64,000 bases of DNA from Oscillospiraceae bacterium (GTDB taxonomy: Bacteria; Bacillota; Clostridia; Oscillospirales; Oscillospiraceae). The position numbers and the translations under genes are program-made. Numbering within the stretch: the stretch's first letter is position 1; each line of letters begins with the position of its first letter. The stretch covers positions 332,632 to 396,631 of the forward strand of contig CADCKQ010000002.1 of assembly GCA_902802045.1 (NCBI GenBank). The letters are read 5' to 3'. Below, one piece after another: positions 8,508 through 17,210 of this stretch. Under the pieces are notes generated by a model. It ran no database searches. It saw only the letters and a list, made by a program, of their open reading frames with translations, and was not told the origin of the DNA.

Positions 8508-9722
8508 TCAGTCCTCCCTGATGACGGAATCCACGGTGCAGTCTGCAGTTCCGTCTGAAAATCTTATCCTGATCCTGTCTTTGGCCTTAAGATCTCTGAC
8601 CCCGTTAACGGCTTTGCCTTCCATATCTGTTGAAAAACTGAAGCCGCGAGAAAGCACATTTAAGGGGCTCAATGCATTCAGTCTGTCCGAAAGCCCCGAC
8701 AGTGCATTTCTCTTATCCTGAATTAAGGAAGATGCGGAAGCAGTCAACCTCTCTCTGCAGAGGTCGAGATCTTCCCTTTTCGAGTCAGTAATCTCGAGAG
8801 GATTTGAAAGAACTCTCGAGTTCTTTATTATATTGAGCTTCCCCCTTCCGGCCTCAAGCTCCTTTTCGAGCGATCTTGCGGCAGCGGATCCGAGGCTCTT
8901 CAGGTATACCCGGATGTCTCTCTGATCCGGAACAGCTGTTTCTGCCGCATTTGAAGGCGTAGAAGCCCTTCTGTCCGCAACATAGTCAGATATAGTAACA
9001 TCGGGTTCATGGCCTACAGCCGATATTACGGGTATTGCGGAGTCGAAGATCGCCCTTGCCACTCTCTCGTCATTAAATGCCCACAGATCCTCGGCCGAGC
9101 CTCCGCCGCGGCCTGTAATTATAAGGTCTGCAACTTTATACCCGTTTGCATATCTCAAGGCGGCAGCTATCTCAGCCGGTGCCTCTTCTCCCTGCACTTT
9201 GACAGGAAGTACAAGCACCTCTGAAAGAGGCCACCTGCGATCAAGTATATTGATTATATCATGAACTGCCGCACCGGCTTCCGAGGTGATGACTGCTATC
9301 TTCCCGGGATACTTCGGAAGGGCTCTTTTATGCGAATCATCAAACAGTCCTTCCTTTTCAAGCTTTGCCTTGAGCTGCTCGAATGCGATCTGAAGATCTC
9401 CGGAGCCCTCCGGCTCTATTCTCGAGCAGTATAACTGGTATGCCCCGTCTCTCGGATATACCGAGACCCTGCCGAAAGCGAGCACACTCATCCCGTTCTC
9501 AGGCAGGAATCTGAGGCGCTCGGCGTATGACCTGAACATGACACATCTCACACTGCTCCCGGAATCTTTCAGTGTGAAATAGTGATGACCGGAAGGATAG
9601 CGTTTATAGTTTGAAAGCTCTCCCCTGACGCAAACATTCAGCAGCACAGGGTCAAGCTCAAACAGATCCTTTATCCGGTTATTGAGTTCCGTAACCGAAA
9701 ATATATTATTGAGGGGCTCCAT
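8508..9722 (-). CDS. xseA: exodeoxyribonuclease VII large subunit
   Basis: A 404-residue catalytic subunit that degrades single-stranded DNA from both ends. Visible are an N-terminal OB fold (VRGELSNYKRYPSGHHYFTLKD, about 32-53), the central catalytic domain with ITSEAGAAVHDI, GRGGGSAEDLWAFNDE and SAVGHEPDVTISD, and a C-terminal coiled coil. It overlaps the end of nusB by 17 bases. Confidence 0.96.
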   Translation of the reverse strand: MEPLNNIFSVTELNNRIKDLFELDPVLLNVCVRGELSNYKRYPSGHHYFTLKDSGSSVRCVMFRSYAERLRFLPENGMSVLAFGRVSVYPRDGAYQLYCSRIEPEGSGDLQIAFEQLKAKLEKEGLFDDSHKRALPKYPGKIAVITSEAGAAVHDIINILDRRWPLSEVLVLPVKVQGEEAPAEIAAALRYANGYKVADLIITGRGGGSAEDLWAFNDERVARAIFDSAIPVISAVGHEPDVTISDYVADRRASTPSNAAETAVPDQRDIRVYLKSLGSAAARSLEKELEAGRGKLNIIKNSRVLSNPLEITDSKREDLDLCRERLTASASSLIQDKRNALSGLSDRLNALSPLNVLSRGFSFSTDMEGKAVNGVRDLKAKDRIRIRFSDGTADCTVDSVIRED

Positions 9723-10161
9723 TCAATTCCTTTAAAAAGCTGCCGAGTATCCCGTTAATGAAAGATACGACCTCAGCTTCATCATATTTCTTTGCAATCT
9801 CAACCGCCTCATTGACCGACACCTTCTGCGGGATATCATCCATATACAGGATCTCGCAAATCGCACATCTCATGCAGGCCATGGCTGTTTTTGAGATACG
9901 CGAGCTCTTCCAGCCTTCCGAGTACTTTTCTATTATATTATCCAGTTCATCTCTGTGCTCGGAGATCAGGGTGACGGCGTTTTTGATAAATTCAAGCTGC
10001 TTATCGTCTGGGAACTCGGCAAAAGCCTCATCTTCCTCAGCTAGAGTATCATAATGCTCTTCGGAGAAGAAATCATCCAGAAGCTCCGATACAGGTATAT
10101 CTCTTGCAGCCGCCTCAAAGCCGAGGCGCATGACTATCTCTCTGGCTGTGCTTCTGTTCAT
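9706..10161 (-). CDS. nusB: transcription antitermination factor NusB
   Basis: A 151-residue helical RNA-binding protein of the NusB fold. The conserved C-terminal part reads SVNEAVEIAKKYD..VSFINGILG. With NusE, NusA and NusG it supports rRNA antitermination. It follows the Asp23 gene by two bases, a common clostridial pairing. Confidence 0.95.
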   Translation of the reverse strand: MNRSTAREIVMRLGFEAAARDIPVSELLDDFFSEEHYDTLAEEDEAFAEFPDDKQLEFIKNAVTLISEHRDELDNIIEKYSEGWKSSRISKTAMACMRCAICEILYMDDIPQKVSVNEAVEIAKKYDEAEVVSFINGILGSFLKELNGAPQ

Positions 10162-10163
10162 TC

Positions 10164-10535
10164 TCAGACGCTTTTTTTATCGAATTCCACGCCGGACACG
10201 TTAATATTTATGCAGGCGTTTTTTTCTCCGGTCGCCTGTTCTATGGACGAAGCAACTGCCTCCTGCACTTTCCTTGCCACATTCAGGATATTGCAGCCGT
10301 ATTTTACATTTATGACTGCATCTGCAGTAATAACATCCTCATTCATGTATACATTGAGGCCCTTGTTTATATTCTTGATCCCGATTAGTTCTGCAAGCTC
10401 AGCTCCGGCCACGGCCGATATGCCTGCAACGCCTTCCGTCTCGAGTATGGAATTGCGTACCATCTCTGTGAGCACGTCCTCTGAGATGTTGATGCTACCG
10501 TTTTTGTCGTGTATGGTGATGTAATTGTCTGCCAT
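10164..10535 (-). CDS. Asp23/Gls24 family protein
   Basis: A 123-residue alkaline-shock-type protein: ISEDVLTEMVRNSILETEGVAGIS near the start is characteristic. Members are small envelope-associated or stress proteins of unclear function and often sit just before nusB. It is the first gene of the eleven-gene leftward operon and is preceded by GGAGGG. Confidence 0.9.
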   Translation of the reverse strand: MADNYITIHDKNGSINISEDVLTEMVRNSILETEGVAGISAVAGAELAELIGIKNINKGLNVYMNEDVITADAVINVKYGCNILNVARKVQEAVASSIEQATGEKNACININVSGVEFDKKSV

Positions 10536-10563
10536 AATTCCCTCCCGGATTCAAATCTTTGTT

Positions 10564-10592
10564 ATTCTATCACAGCTTTATGCAAAAATAAA
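10564..10592 (-). promoter_or_regulatory. likely promoter of the asp23-to-ybaK operon
   Basis: A TAGAAT -10 (10564-10569) and a poor TTTATT -35 (10587-10592) are separated by 17 bases on the minus strand, in the only gap ahead of the operon. Confidence 0.45.
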
Positions 10593-10607
10593 CGAAAAAA
10601 ATGAATA

Positions 10608-11834
10608 TTATTTGAGTTTTCTGCTCTCAAGATAATAGCGCTTATCGGCGCCGAGGCCTACCGAAAAGCTTTTCTTGGGAAAAGGTCCGAATGCGGCGAC
10701 GCTTGAGAAGAGCTCCTCTTTTTCCATTCCGGGAAGAATAAGGCCTGCATTGCCCGGAACAGAGGCAAATTCAAGAGCCTCCGGATCTCCATGGATATAA
10801 TCGATCCTTCCTCCGCGGCTCAGAGCATAATCTCTGCAGAATGATTCGCAGTTTTCGATCAGAGCTCCGTAGGACAGGGAGGGAACAGTTAACTCAAGCT
10901 TATCTTTCCCGCTGGCTGCAGTGACAATGTAGTTTCTTCCCTGTAATCCCAAGCAGGTTTTTTCAAACTCTTTGACAAAAGCCGAAGCGTCTGTATTGAA
11001 AATGACTCTGTGAATCGGCTCGAAGACCACGCCCGGATCATGGATGTTTTCGAGCTCAACGAGTGCGAATCTGGCGGAGTCCTCTTTTGCACAATCATCG
11101 CCAAGGCTTTTTTTCTTCTCTTCCCAATGGGCCTTGGCAGCTGCAAGGCTGTGGTTTCCGTCTCCTATTGCAAAGACGATCTGCCCTTTTTCTGTATACA
11201 GAGCAGCGATCTTCTCCTCAAGCTCCTTAGCTTTATCTCCTTCAACTCTCTTTCCCCTGACTGAGCCTCCGTTTTTCATCAGCTCTATATCATAGACCGT
11301 TTCATACGAATCGTCGTCCGAAATGATATCTCCGGATGTGTCGTTTATGAATACGATTATATGCGGGATCTCAAGAGGCGCATTCCTCCTTATGCTTACT
11401 CTCGCAGGAAGACGGGCTTCTATGGTTCCTTCCGTCGCTCTTACAGGCGTATCGGAGCCCTCGCGCCAGTCGTAAGCCTCCAGATCCAGAAGACCCAGAA
11501 GACCTTTTCTGACTTTCCCGCTGCAGAGAGTCCTCTCAGTATACACAAAGCTGTCCTTAAGCTCGGAAAATACACCGGCGTTCAGATAAGAGTCCATCGT
11601 CATATTGATTCTGACTGTTTCTCTGCTGATGTCTGCAAAGCCGAGATATGCCTCCGGTATTATAAGCTTGTAAGCGGAAGGGTATTCTCCTGCGATCTTC
11701 TCTACATCTTCCCAATACGGAATATCCGAAGAGAACTGATCACAGGCGACGACTGCCCATTTGTCAAGGTTTCCCTTCGGTATGAGTATATCTCCTCTTC
11801 TGAATATCCTGTCCGCAGACTGCATCATGAACAT
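10608..11834 (-). CDS. DUF1015 family protein
   Basis: About 408 residues with the DUF1015 signature: DILIPKGNLDKWAVVACDQFSSDIPYW near the N terminus and FAIGDGNHSLAAAKAHWEE in the middle. The family is widespread in clostridia with no established enzyme activity; the conserved GDGNHSLA segment looks like an active-site loop. I chose the ATG at 11834, while in-frame ATGs at 11828 and 11825 are equally possible. The frame is open further upstream, but that overlaps the divergent hydrolase promoter region. Confidence 0.88.
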   Translation of the reverse strand: MFMMQSADRIFRRGDILIPKGNLDKWAVVACDQFSSDIPYWEDVEKIAGEYPSAYKLIIPEAYLGFADISRETVRINMTMDSYLNAGVFSELKDSFVYTERTLCSGKVRKGLLGLLDLEAYDWREGSDTPVRATEGTIEARLPARVSIRRNAPLEIPHIIVFINDTSGDIISDDDSYETVYDIELMKNGGSVRGKRVEGDKAKELEEKIAALYTEKGQIVFAIGDGNHSLAAAKAHWEEKKKSLGDDCAKEDSARFALVELENIHDPGVVFEPIHRVIFNTDASAFVKEFEKTCLGLQGRNYIVTAASGKDKLELTVPSLSYGALIENCESFCRDYALSRGGRIDYIHGDPEALEFASVPGNAGLILPGMEKEELFSSVAAFGPFPKKSFSVGLGADKRYYLESRKLK

Positions 11835-11918
11835 CTTCTGCAATACCCGCTCATTTCTGTTGACACTGTATTCGCTTTTGGAATAAAATGATAATATCAT
11901 AATCGGAGGTGTTTTTCT

Positions 11919-12848
11919 ATGCCTGTTTTCAAAGACTTTTATTTTGAATCGACTACCGGTAAAAATATGATACACGCCCTAAGGTGCGACCCCGATACTG
12001 AGCCCAGAGGCATAGTGCAGATCGCGCATGGGATCGCAGAATATGTCGCACGCTATAAGGATTTCATGAGCTTTCTGGCTGAAAACGGATTTATAGCTGT
12101 CGGCAACGATCACCTCGGGCACGGAGGAAGTGTAAAAGAGCCCGGTGAAAAGGGCCATTTTGCAGATGACAAGGGCTGGGACTATGTTGTAGGAGATATG
12201 CACAAGCTCTATGAGACAATGCATTCCGAGCACCCGGAGCTTCCCTATATTCTCTTTGGACACAGCATGGGCAGCTTTCTTTCCAGAACATTTATTATAA
12301 AGTATCCGGAGCTTTTGAATGCCTGTATTCTGAGCGGAACCGGCCACCAGGGCAAGGCCCTGCTCACGGGCGGCGTCGCAATGAGCACGCTTGTAAAGAA
12401 GATAAAAGGCCCTCGTCACATAGCCAATGGCCTCAATAATGTCGCTTTCGGCTCATACAACAACGGATATGAGAATCCGAAAACGGCCTTCGACTGGCTT
12501 AACCGTGATCCTGCCGAGGTGCAGAAATACATAGACGATCCCGATTGCGGCTTTGTCTGTACTGCTGCCCTCTACAATGATATGATGAAAGGGATTGGCT
12601 TCATCACCTCCCCTTCGAATATCGCCAAAATGAGAAAAGATCTCCCGATCTACTTCATGTCCGGAGGGGCGGACCCTGTCGGTGAGAACGGAAAAGGTGT
12701 CAACAAAGCCTATAATGCGTTTTTAAGAGCGGGCATGAAGGATGTTATGATCCGCATTTACCCCGAAGGCCGCCATGAGATGCTCAACGAGATAAACAGA
12801 AAGGACGTCTATAACGACATCCTGAACTGGATAAATTCAAAGATCTGA
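11919..12848 (+). CDS. alpha/beta hydrolase (lysophospholipase/monoacylglycerol lipase-like)
   Basis: A 309-residue cytoplasmic hydrolase of the serine aminopeptidase S33/lysophospholipase class. The nucleophile elbow is GHSMGS (about residues 112-117), with a family-type HGIAEYVARYKDF start and a C-terminal YPEGRHEML carrying the catalytic His. Strong GGAGGT lies 9 bases before the ATG. It is a single gene, divergent from the DUF1015 gene and closed by its own terminator. Substrate is unknown. Confidence 0.9.
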   Translation: MPVFKDFYFESTTGKNMIHALRCDPDTEPRGIVQIAHGIAEYVARYKDFMSFLAENGFIAVGNDHLGHGGSVKEPGEKGHFADDKGWDYVVGDMHKLYETMHSEHPELPYILFGHSMGSFLSRTFIIKYPELLNACILSGTGHQGKALLTGGVAMSTLVKKIKGPRHIANGLNNVAFGSYNNGYENPKTAFDWLNRDPAEVQKYIDDPDCGFVCTAALYNDMMKGIGFITSPSNIAKMRKDLPIYFMSGGADPVGENGKGVNKAYNAFLRAGMKDVMIRIYPEGRHEMLNEINRKDVYNDILNWINSKI

Positions 12849-12859
12849 GTTCTCCCCAT

Positions 12860-12889
12860 AAAAAAGCCACCCTCTCGGGTGGCTTTTTT
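12860..12889. terminator. bidirectional terminator
   Basis: Perfect 13-bp stem with loop TCTC (A-tract plus GCCACCC / GGGTGGC plus T-tract) between the hydrolase and the converging DUF4097 gene. Confidence 0.92.
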
Positions 12890-12898
12890 ATTAGTATT

Positions 12899-13864
12899 CT
12901 ATTTTATAACTTCTATAGATATATCGCCGGTGTCGGTCTCTATCTCGCATCTTCCTCCGCTTACTGACTTGGGTACCTTCACTCTTCCCGTGTCGGTATC
13001 CGTCAGGAAGATCTTGTCGCTCAGGAGCAAGCCGGAGACATCGCCGGTATCGGTCTCTATATAAATACTATCCGCGTCACATCTGTCGAGGCTTATATCA
13101 CCGCTAGTCCTGTCCAGTTTAAACGCGCCTGACGCGATGACATCAGTCATGAAGAGCTTTCCCGTGTCTCCTTCAGAGTTTAGGTTTTCACAATTCACTT
13201 TTACCAGTGTGACACGTCCCGTGCCCTCTCTGATATCGATGTTCCCCTTTATTTCCGAGTTTGTCAGTTCGACATTTCCGGTATCCGAAACGAGTCTCAT
13301 TCCGCCCGCGCTCAGATCATACAGGGATATGTCTCCCGTATCGGTCTTTATATAGATCTCACTTTCCGCTGAGGCAAGACAGCTGACGTCTCCCGTATTA
13401 TCGATTACACTTATGTTTCCGAAGAAAAAGTCTTTCGGAATATCGACATCAGATGTGTCGGAATCAATATTGAGCGCTTTATACTCTTTCTCCGGAAGGT
13501 ATACAGTGATCGAGGGGCTTTCCGTAATTATCCCGATATTCACGAAATGCCACTTGTTCTCTGCTTTTCTGCTGACCATAAGGGTATCGCCCTCTACACG
13601 GACTTCATGCGGCCAATTCTCTTCTTCCCTGCAGACAACCGAGCATTTCCCGTCACCCGAAAGAACAAAAGCGATCTTCTCGGTGTCTCCTTCTATGCTG
13701 ATGCTCCTGAAGTTCTCGGTCACGTCATATGTTCTTGTCACATATTCAGCAGTACCTGAATCTCCGAAATCGAATCCGAGTACCCTGTGCGCGAACACGC
13801 ATACGGCTGCTCCGATCACTATAAGCGCTAAAGCAATGCTGAGTAATATTTTCCCGTTTTTCAT
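12899..13864 (-). CDS. DUF4097 beta-strand repeat protein, membrane anchored
   Basis: The 321-residue product has an N-terminal transmembrane segment (about residues 7-27, LSIALALIVIGAAVCVF) and an extracytoplasmic region built of roughly 20-residue beta-helix turns. About ten turns end in a T/S-G-D/N/R motif (for example TDTGDI, SDTGNV, TDTGRV). This is the DUF4097 (putative adhesin/polymer-like beta-helix) family. It ends a padR-DUF1700-DUF4097 operon, a frequent clostridial arrangement thought to serve envelope stress sensing. The function is not known. Confidence 0.9.
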   Translation of the reverse strand: MKNGKILLSIALALIVIGAAVCVFAHRVLGFDFGDSGTAEYVTRTYDVTENFRSISIEGDTEKIAFVLSGDGKCSVVCREEENWPHEVRVEGDTLMVSRKAENKWHFVNIGIITESPSITVYLPEKEYKALNIDSDTSDVDIPKDFFFGNISVIDNTGDVSCLASAESEIYIKTDTGDISLYDLSAGGMRLVSDTGNVELTNSEIKGNIDIREGTGRVTLVKVNCENLNSEGDTGKLFMTDVIASGAFKLDRTSGDISLDRCDADSIYIETDTGDVSGLLLSDKIFLTDTDTGRVKVPKSVSGGRCEIETDTGDISIEVIK

Positions 13865-13867
13865 TTT

Positions 13868-14464
13868 TTATTCCTCCTTACCGACAAATGAAGTTTTGAT
13901 TCCCAGAATAATTCGCTTTGTCATCTTGAGGATCAGCTTCGTGATCCATACCGAGACATATAGCAGCAATATTGCAAGTCCCGCGCATACTGCAGCGGCA
14001 CCCAGGGAGAACAGAGCAACTGCAGGAGCCCCTTTGAACAGAGAAATAAAGAGTCCCGCGATGCCCCCGACCGCGCCGGCCGCCATAGAGAAGCATGCCG
14101 CATAAATGCATACCGCCACTGCCCAGATGATCACATAGAGCGAAAGAACTATTGCCAGGACTGAGATAAGGATCGGGAGCCAGACGGGAGAACCGAGCAC
14201 AAGGAGAATGATCTCCCATGCTTTCAAGCTCCTCTTAGATTTTACCTTTTCACGTACCAGCTTCGACAGCGGGATCTCGGACATGATCTGTTCCACGATG
14301 CTGTCCACGGTCCCGATGCAGGCAAGCGCCTCTTCCTCCGGCAATCCGTCCTCCATTCGGTCGTCTATCATTTCGCTGTAGAAAGCGATTCTCTCTTCGA
14401 TATCCTCATGCGGCAGTCCGGAGATTTTTCTTCTCAGCTCGCTCAAGAACTCTTCCTTATTCAT
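13868..14464 (-). CDS. DUF1700/HAAS-domain membrane protein
   Basis: 198 residues: an N-terminal HAAS/DUF1700 helical domain (MNKEEFLSELRRKISGLPHEDIEERIAFYSE..) followed by about four hydrophobic segments (about 85-190). The HAAS domain usually accompanies PadR regulators and may bind them. The ATG at 14464 overlaps the padR stop (ATGAATAAG), so translation is coupled. It is probably the membrane partner that relays a signal to PadR. Confidence 0.88.
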   Translation of the reverse strand: MNKEEFLSELRRKISGLPHEDIEERIAFYSEMIDDRMEDGLPEEEALACIGTVDSIVEQIMSEIPLSKLVREKVKSKRSLKAWEIILLVLGSPVWLPILISVLAIVLSLYVIIWAVAVCIYAACFSMAAGAVGGIAGLFISLFKGAPAVALFSLGAAAVCAGLAILLLYVSVWITKLILKMTKRIILGIKTSFVGKEE

Positions 14465-14777
14465 TTCCGGTTTCCTCCCTTGTGATAAAGTTGTAGATGG
14501 CATTGATCTCTTTCCAGTCTTCTTTAAACTCTTCTATGCGTCTCAGGCCTTCCCGGGTTATGTGATAGTACTTGCGGAGCCTGCCCTCGTGCTCAACACT
14601 CCTGACAGTGAGCATGTTTCCGGCCTCAAGGCGTTTAAGGATCGTATAAAGAGTAGATTCGGACATCTCCAGATACGGTTTCATGTCTTTGATTATCCGG
14701 TAACCGTAGGAGTCCTCATTCTTTATGGCGGCCAGTACACATGCGTCCAGCAGACCGCGTTTCAATTGAATGTCCAT
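14457..14777 (-). CDS. PadR family transcriptional regulator
   Basis: A 106-residue PadR-type winged-helix repressor (LKRGLLDACVLAAIKNEDSYGYRIIKDM; ESTLYTILKRLEAGNML; YYHITREGLRRI) with a short C-terminal dimerisation helix. It heads the operon with DUF1700 and DUF4097 and probably represses its own promoter. Strong AGGAGGT lies just before the ATG. Confidence 0.94.
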   Translation of the reverse strand: MDIQLKRGLLDACVLAAIKNEDSYGYRIIKDMKPYLEMSESTLYTILKRLEAGNMLTVRSVEHEGRLRKYYHITREGLRRIEEFKEDWKEINAIYNFITREETGNE

Positions 14778-14810
14778 GCCATACCTCCTTTCGTGTGATA
14801 CATCTCTTAG

Positions 14811-14847
14811 CGTAATATATCGTAATACGAAGTATATAATTTGTCAA
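14811..14847 (-). promoter_or_regulatory. padR operon promoter with possible operator
   Basis: A perfect TTGACA -35 (14842-14847), 17-bp spacer and TACGAT -10 (14819-14824) on the minus strand. The -10 region carries an imperfect dyad, CGTATTACGATATATTACG (14811-14829), a likely autoregulatory PadR site. Confidence 0.7.
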
Positions 14848-14953
14848 GAGGTTTTTAAAAGAAATATGATTTATAATTATTTGGTCATTCTGAGCCAGCA
14901 AAGAATCCGCTTCCCCAAACAACTGTCTCCCATATGAGCGGCCTTATTTTCAC

Positions 14954-14981
14954 AAAAAAGAGACGGATCAAACCGTCTCTT
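14954..14981 (-). terminator. terminator of the esterase-GyrI-unknown operon
   Basis: Stem AAGAGACGG/CCGTCTCTT with a 6-base loop, followed on the minus strand by a T-run. Confidence 0.8.
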
Positions 14982-14995
14982 ACATTTCATTTTTT

Positions 14996-15487
14996 TCATT
15001 TATTTCTATTGTCTCTCATGAACTCCAGCTTATACAGGATAAAATCATTATCCTCCAGGTCAAAATTCTCTTCGGTGACCAGGAAGATATTATTATAAGC
15101 AGTCCTGTACTTAGAGATGTTGAAAAAGGACCGGACCTCGCCGTGATCGTCAAAAGTCTTCTCCACATCATTGCCGATCACGTTGAAATCGACGTGAAGA
15201 AGCCGGGTGAATTCGTTATAATGCGGGATCGACCGGCCGAGCTCACAGCTGAAGTCCTTCATGCCGGTGCCTTCCGGCTGCTCAAACTCCTCCTGAAGGA
15301 TCGCCATGATCCAGGAGAAAGCTTCAAAACAACCGTTCTTTACCGTGTATTTGATCAGACGGCAAAGCTCCGATTCAAGCCCGCAGGAGATAAGCTGCCT
15401 TGTAATTTCTGCAGCCTCCAGAAGCGAATCGATATCGTCAGGATTATGTAAACTGTTGTTTCGTAAAAATTCTTCCAATGATCTCAT
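14996..15487 (-). CDS. hypothetical protein, 163 residues
   Basis: I do not recognise this protein. It is mostly helical in the first 80 residues (MRSLEEFLRNNSLHNPDDIDSLLEAAEITRQL..) and more beta-like in the second half, without a signal peptide or membrane segment. The ATG at 15487 has only a weak ribosome site. It lies 40 bases after the GyrI-like gene and shares its terminator, so it may act in the same pathway. The open frame extends upstream into that gene, which I take as chance. Confidence 0.6.
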   Translation of the reverse strand: MRSLEEFLRNNSLHNPDDIDSLLEAAEITRQLISCGLESELCRLIKYTVKNGCFEAFSWIMAILQEEFEQPEGTGMKDFSCELGRSIPHYNEFTRLLHVDFNVIGNDVEKTFDDHGEVRSFFNISKYRTAYNNIFLVTEENFDLEDNDFILYKLEFMRDNRNK

Positions 15488-15527
15488 TTCTGCTTTTTCC
15501 AACACTCTCCGGCTCACGACCAGGAAA

Positions 15528-16160
15528 TCAGATCTTTTTGATCGGATGGCGAATGACGGTTTTCCATTTCTCCGGCGAAGCCTTGCGGGGATCGGAAAGA
15601 TAGATCTCATGATGAAGGCGGGTTTCTGTCATATCGTTCTCATATCCGTTTACGGCGAGAAACTTATCCATCAGTGCCACAGTCTCCGGTTCGTCATCAT
15701 ACGGGCCGATATGCATGATCTGAACGCACAGTCCTTCGTCAACAGTCAGAAACTCTGCTGAAGAGCAGTCAGTCTTCTTCTTTTTTGATGCCGTTTCAAC
15801 TGCCCAGGCAAAGTCAGCTTTTGTCACAAAATCGGGCAAGCGGATTACGGAGATCCAGTTGAACGTATCTTTGTTCCCGTAATCGACTCCTTTGACGCCC
15901 TCCTGCCACCAGAAGCCTTCCAGCGGAGGTACGACATATTCATAGAAACCCTCGATATGATGATCTGTCTTGCAGCTCATCCTGAGCGTATAGGCAACAG
16001 CATACAGAACACCGACAGCCTTCCTGTAATCTCCGCCCTCCTCATTCGGATCGCCATGCCCGCGCACGGCGATATAGTTTGCTTCCGGAACGGTTACGAT
16101 CTCCGGAGCATTCTTCGGCATATAAAACTCTTTGTATTCTTTCTTGAAATCAAACGGCAA
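15528..16160 (-). CDS. GyrI-like small-molecule-binding protein
   Basis: A 210-residue member of the clostridial GyrI-like family (start around FYMPKNAPEIVTVPEANYIAVRGHGDPN; LCVQIMHIGPYDDEPET; YLSDPRKASPEKWKTVIRHPI). These stand-alone SHS2/GyrI-fold proteins bind or hydrolyse hydrophobic small molecules. The start is a TTG at 16160 behind AGGAGGAAGAACC. It follows the esterase by 22 bases, so the two may handle related xenobiotic substrates; that is inference. Confidence 0.88.
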   Translation of the reverse strand: MPFDFKKEYKEFYMPKNAPEIVTVPEANYIAVRGHGDPNEEGGDYRKAVGVLYAVAYTLRMSCKTDHHIEGFYEYVVPPLEGFWWQEGVKGVDYGNKDTFNWISVIRLPDFVTKADFAWAVETASKKKKTDCSSAEFLTVDEGLCVQIMHIGPYDDEPETVALMDKFLAVNGYENDMTETRLHHEIYLSDPRKASPEKWKTVIRHPIKKI

Positions 16161-16182
16161 GGTTCTTCCTCCTACTCACCCG

Positions 16183-16959
16183 TCATCTGCCGGTCTGTAA
16201 CGGAAGCCAGTCAAGGACCTTTTTTATCTGCAGGTCCCAGAAATCCCATTCGTGTCCGTAATCGCCTTCATCCCACGTGACACAGATGCCGTTCTCCTGC
16301 AGAAAGTCCCTGAAATCGGTATTTGCTTTCATCAGACCGTCCTTTGTTCCGCATGCCATATAGATTTCGGGAATGCTTCTCTTCTCTCTCAGCATATCCT
16401 TTACCGCGATCTTAGGGTTCATATCTGTATATGATGCTTCCCCCAGGTTGTCAAACAGCCCTATGTTCGCATCCTCGGAAAGATCATCAAAAAGATTCAG
16501 GGCTGAGGACAATCCGGCAGCATATCCGAAAGTATCCGAAAATACGATACCGTTTCTGATGGCCCCGTAGCCGCCCATGGAAAGGCCTGCGATAAACGTA
16601 TCCTCGCGCTTATCGGAAAGCGGGAACATCCTCCTTGTCATATCCACAAGCTCTTCCCCGATAAAGGTCTCGTAATCGTTCCACGGCGTTCTCGACTTAA
16701 AGTAGAAGGAATTGTCTCCGGAAGGCATCACCACCGCAAGATTTTTTTCTTCCGCCCACCTGTGGATACGGGTATAGCTTACCCAGTCGGTATAATTACC
16801 CAGCAGGCCGTGGAGCAGATAAAGCGTCTTGTACTTGCAGTTTTTATCTTCCGTATAAGTGTCTGTATCCGAATCGAAACGGTCCGCAGGCAGGATCACG
16901 TTTACAGGCACTGTGCGAAACAGTGCCTTTGAATTGTAATTCATCTGTATCAAAGCCAT
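16183..16959 (-). CDS. esterase D-like / tributyrin esterase family hydrolase
   Basis: A 258-residue alpha/beta hydrolase of the putative-esterase family (PF00756 type). Visible are the oxyanion region LYLLHGLLGNYTDW (about 51-64) and the nucleophile elbow GLSMGGYGA (Ser about 127). The C-terminal YGHEWDFWDLQI carries the catalytic His. No signal peptide is present. GGAGGGG precedes the ATG. Acetyl-xylan, feruloyl or simple short-chain esters are possible substrates. Confidence 0.9.
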   Translation of the reverse strand: MALIQMNYNSKALFRTVPVNVILPADRFDSDTDTYTEDKNCKYKTLYLLHGLLGNYTDWVSYTRIHRWAEEKNLAVVMPSGDNSFYFKSRTPWNDYETFIGEELVDMTRRMFPLSDKREDTFIAGLSMGGYGAIRNGIVFSDTFGYAAGLSSALNLFDDLSEDANIGLFDNLGEASYTDMNPKIAVKDMLREKRSIPEIYMACGTKDGLMKANTDFRDFLQENGICVTWDEGDYGHEWDFWDLQIKKVLDWLPLQTGR

Positions 16960-17210
16960 ATCATTATCCCCTCCGGCTTTTACCGGTCATTTTTTGTTTT
17001 TATAGCCTGAGATGTCAGTATACGTTAACTGCCGGTTTCTTTTTACCCTTCGTCAGTCCCTGAAAGGTCATTAGTCTCATCCGATCGCCGCGCTGAGCTG
17101 CCCTATCATAACATAAATAGAAAGGAACGGCAATTTTAACATATGTTTGCAATGCCGCCAAATGATCATCTCCGATACCCTGTATTCGGAACCGCAGATG
17201 AGAAGTGAGC
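16960..17210. other. intergenic region upstream of the esterase operon
   Basis: It holds a probable minus-strand promoter for the esterase (TTAACG at 17023-17028, TATAAA at 16999-17004, 18-bp spacing). The rest, up to the ATPase stop, shows no clear terminator or RNA. Confidence 0.4.

Noticed and set aside
15488..15610. Upstream in-frame extension of the 163-residue unknown
   Set aside because: It would overlap the GyrI-like gene; the ATG at 15487 gives an ordinary gap.
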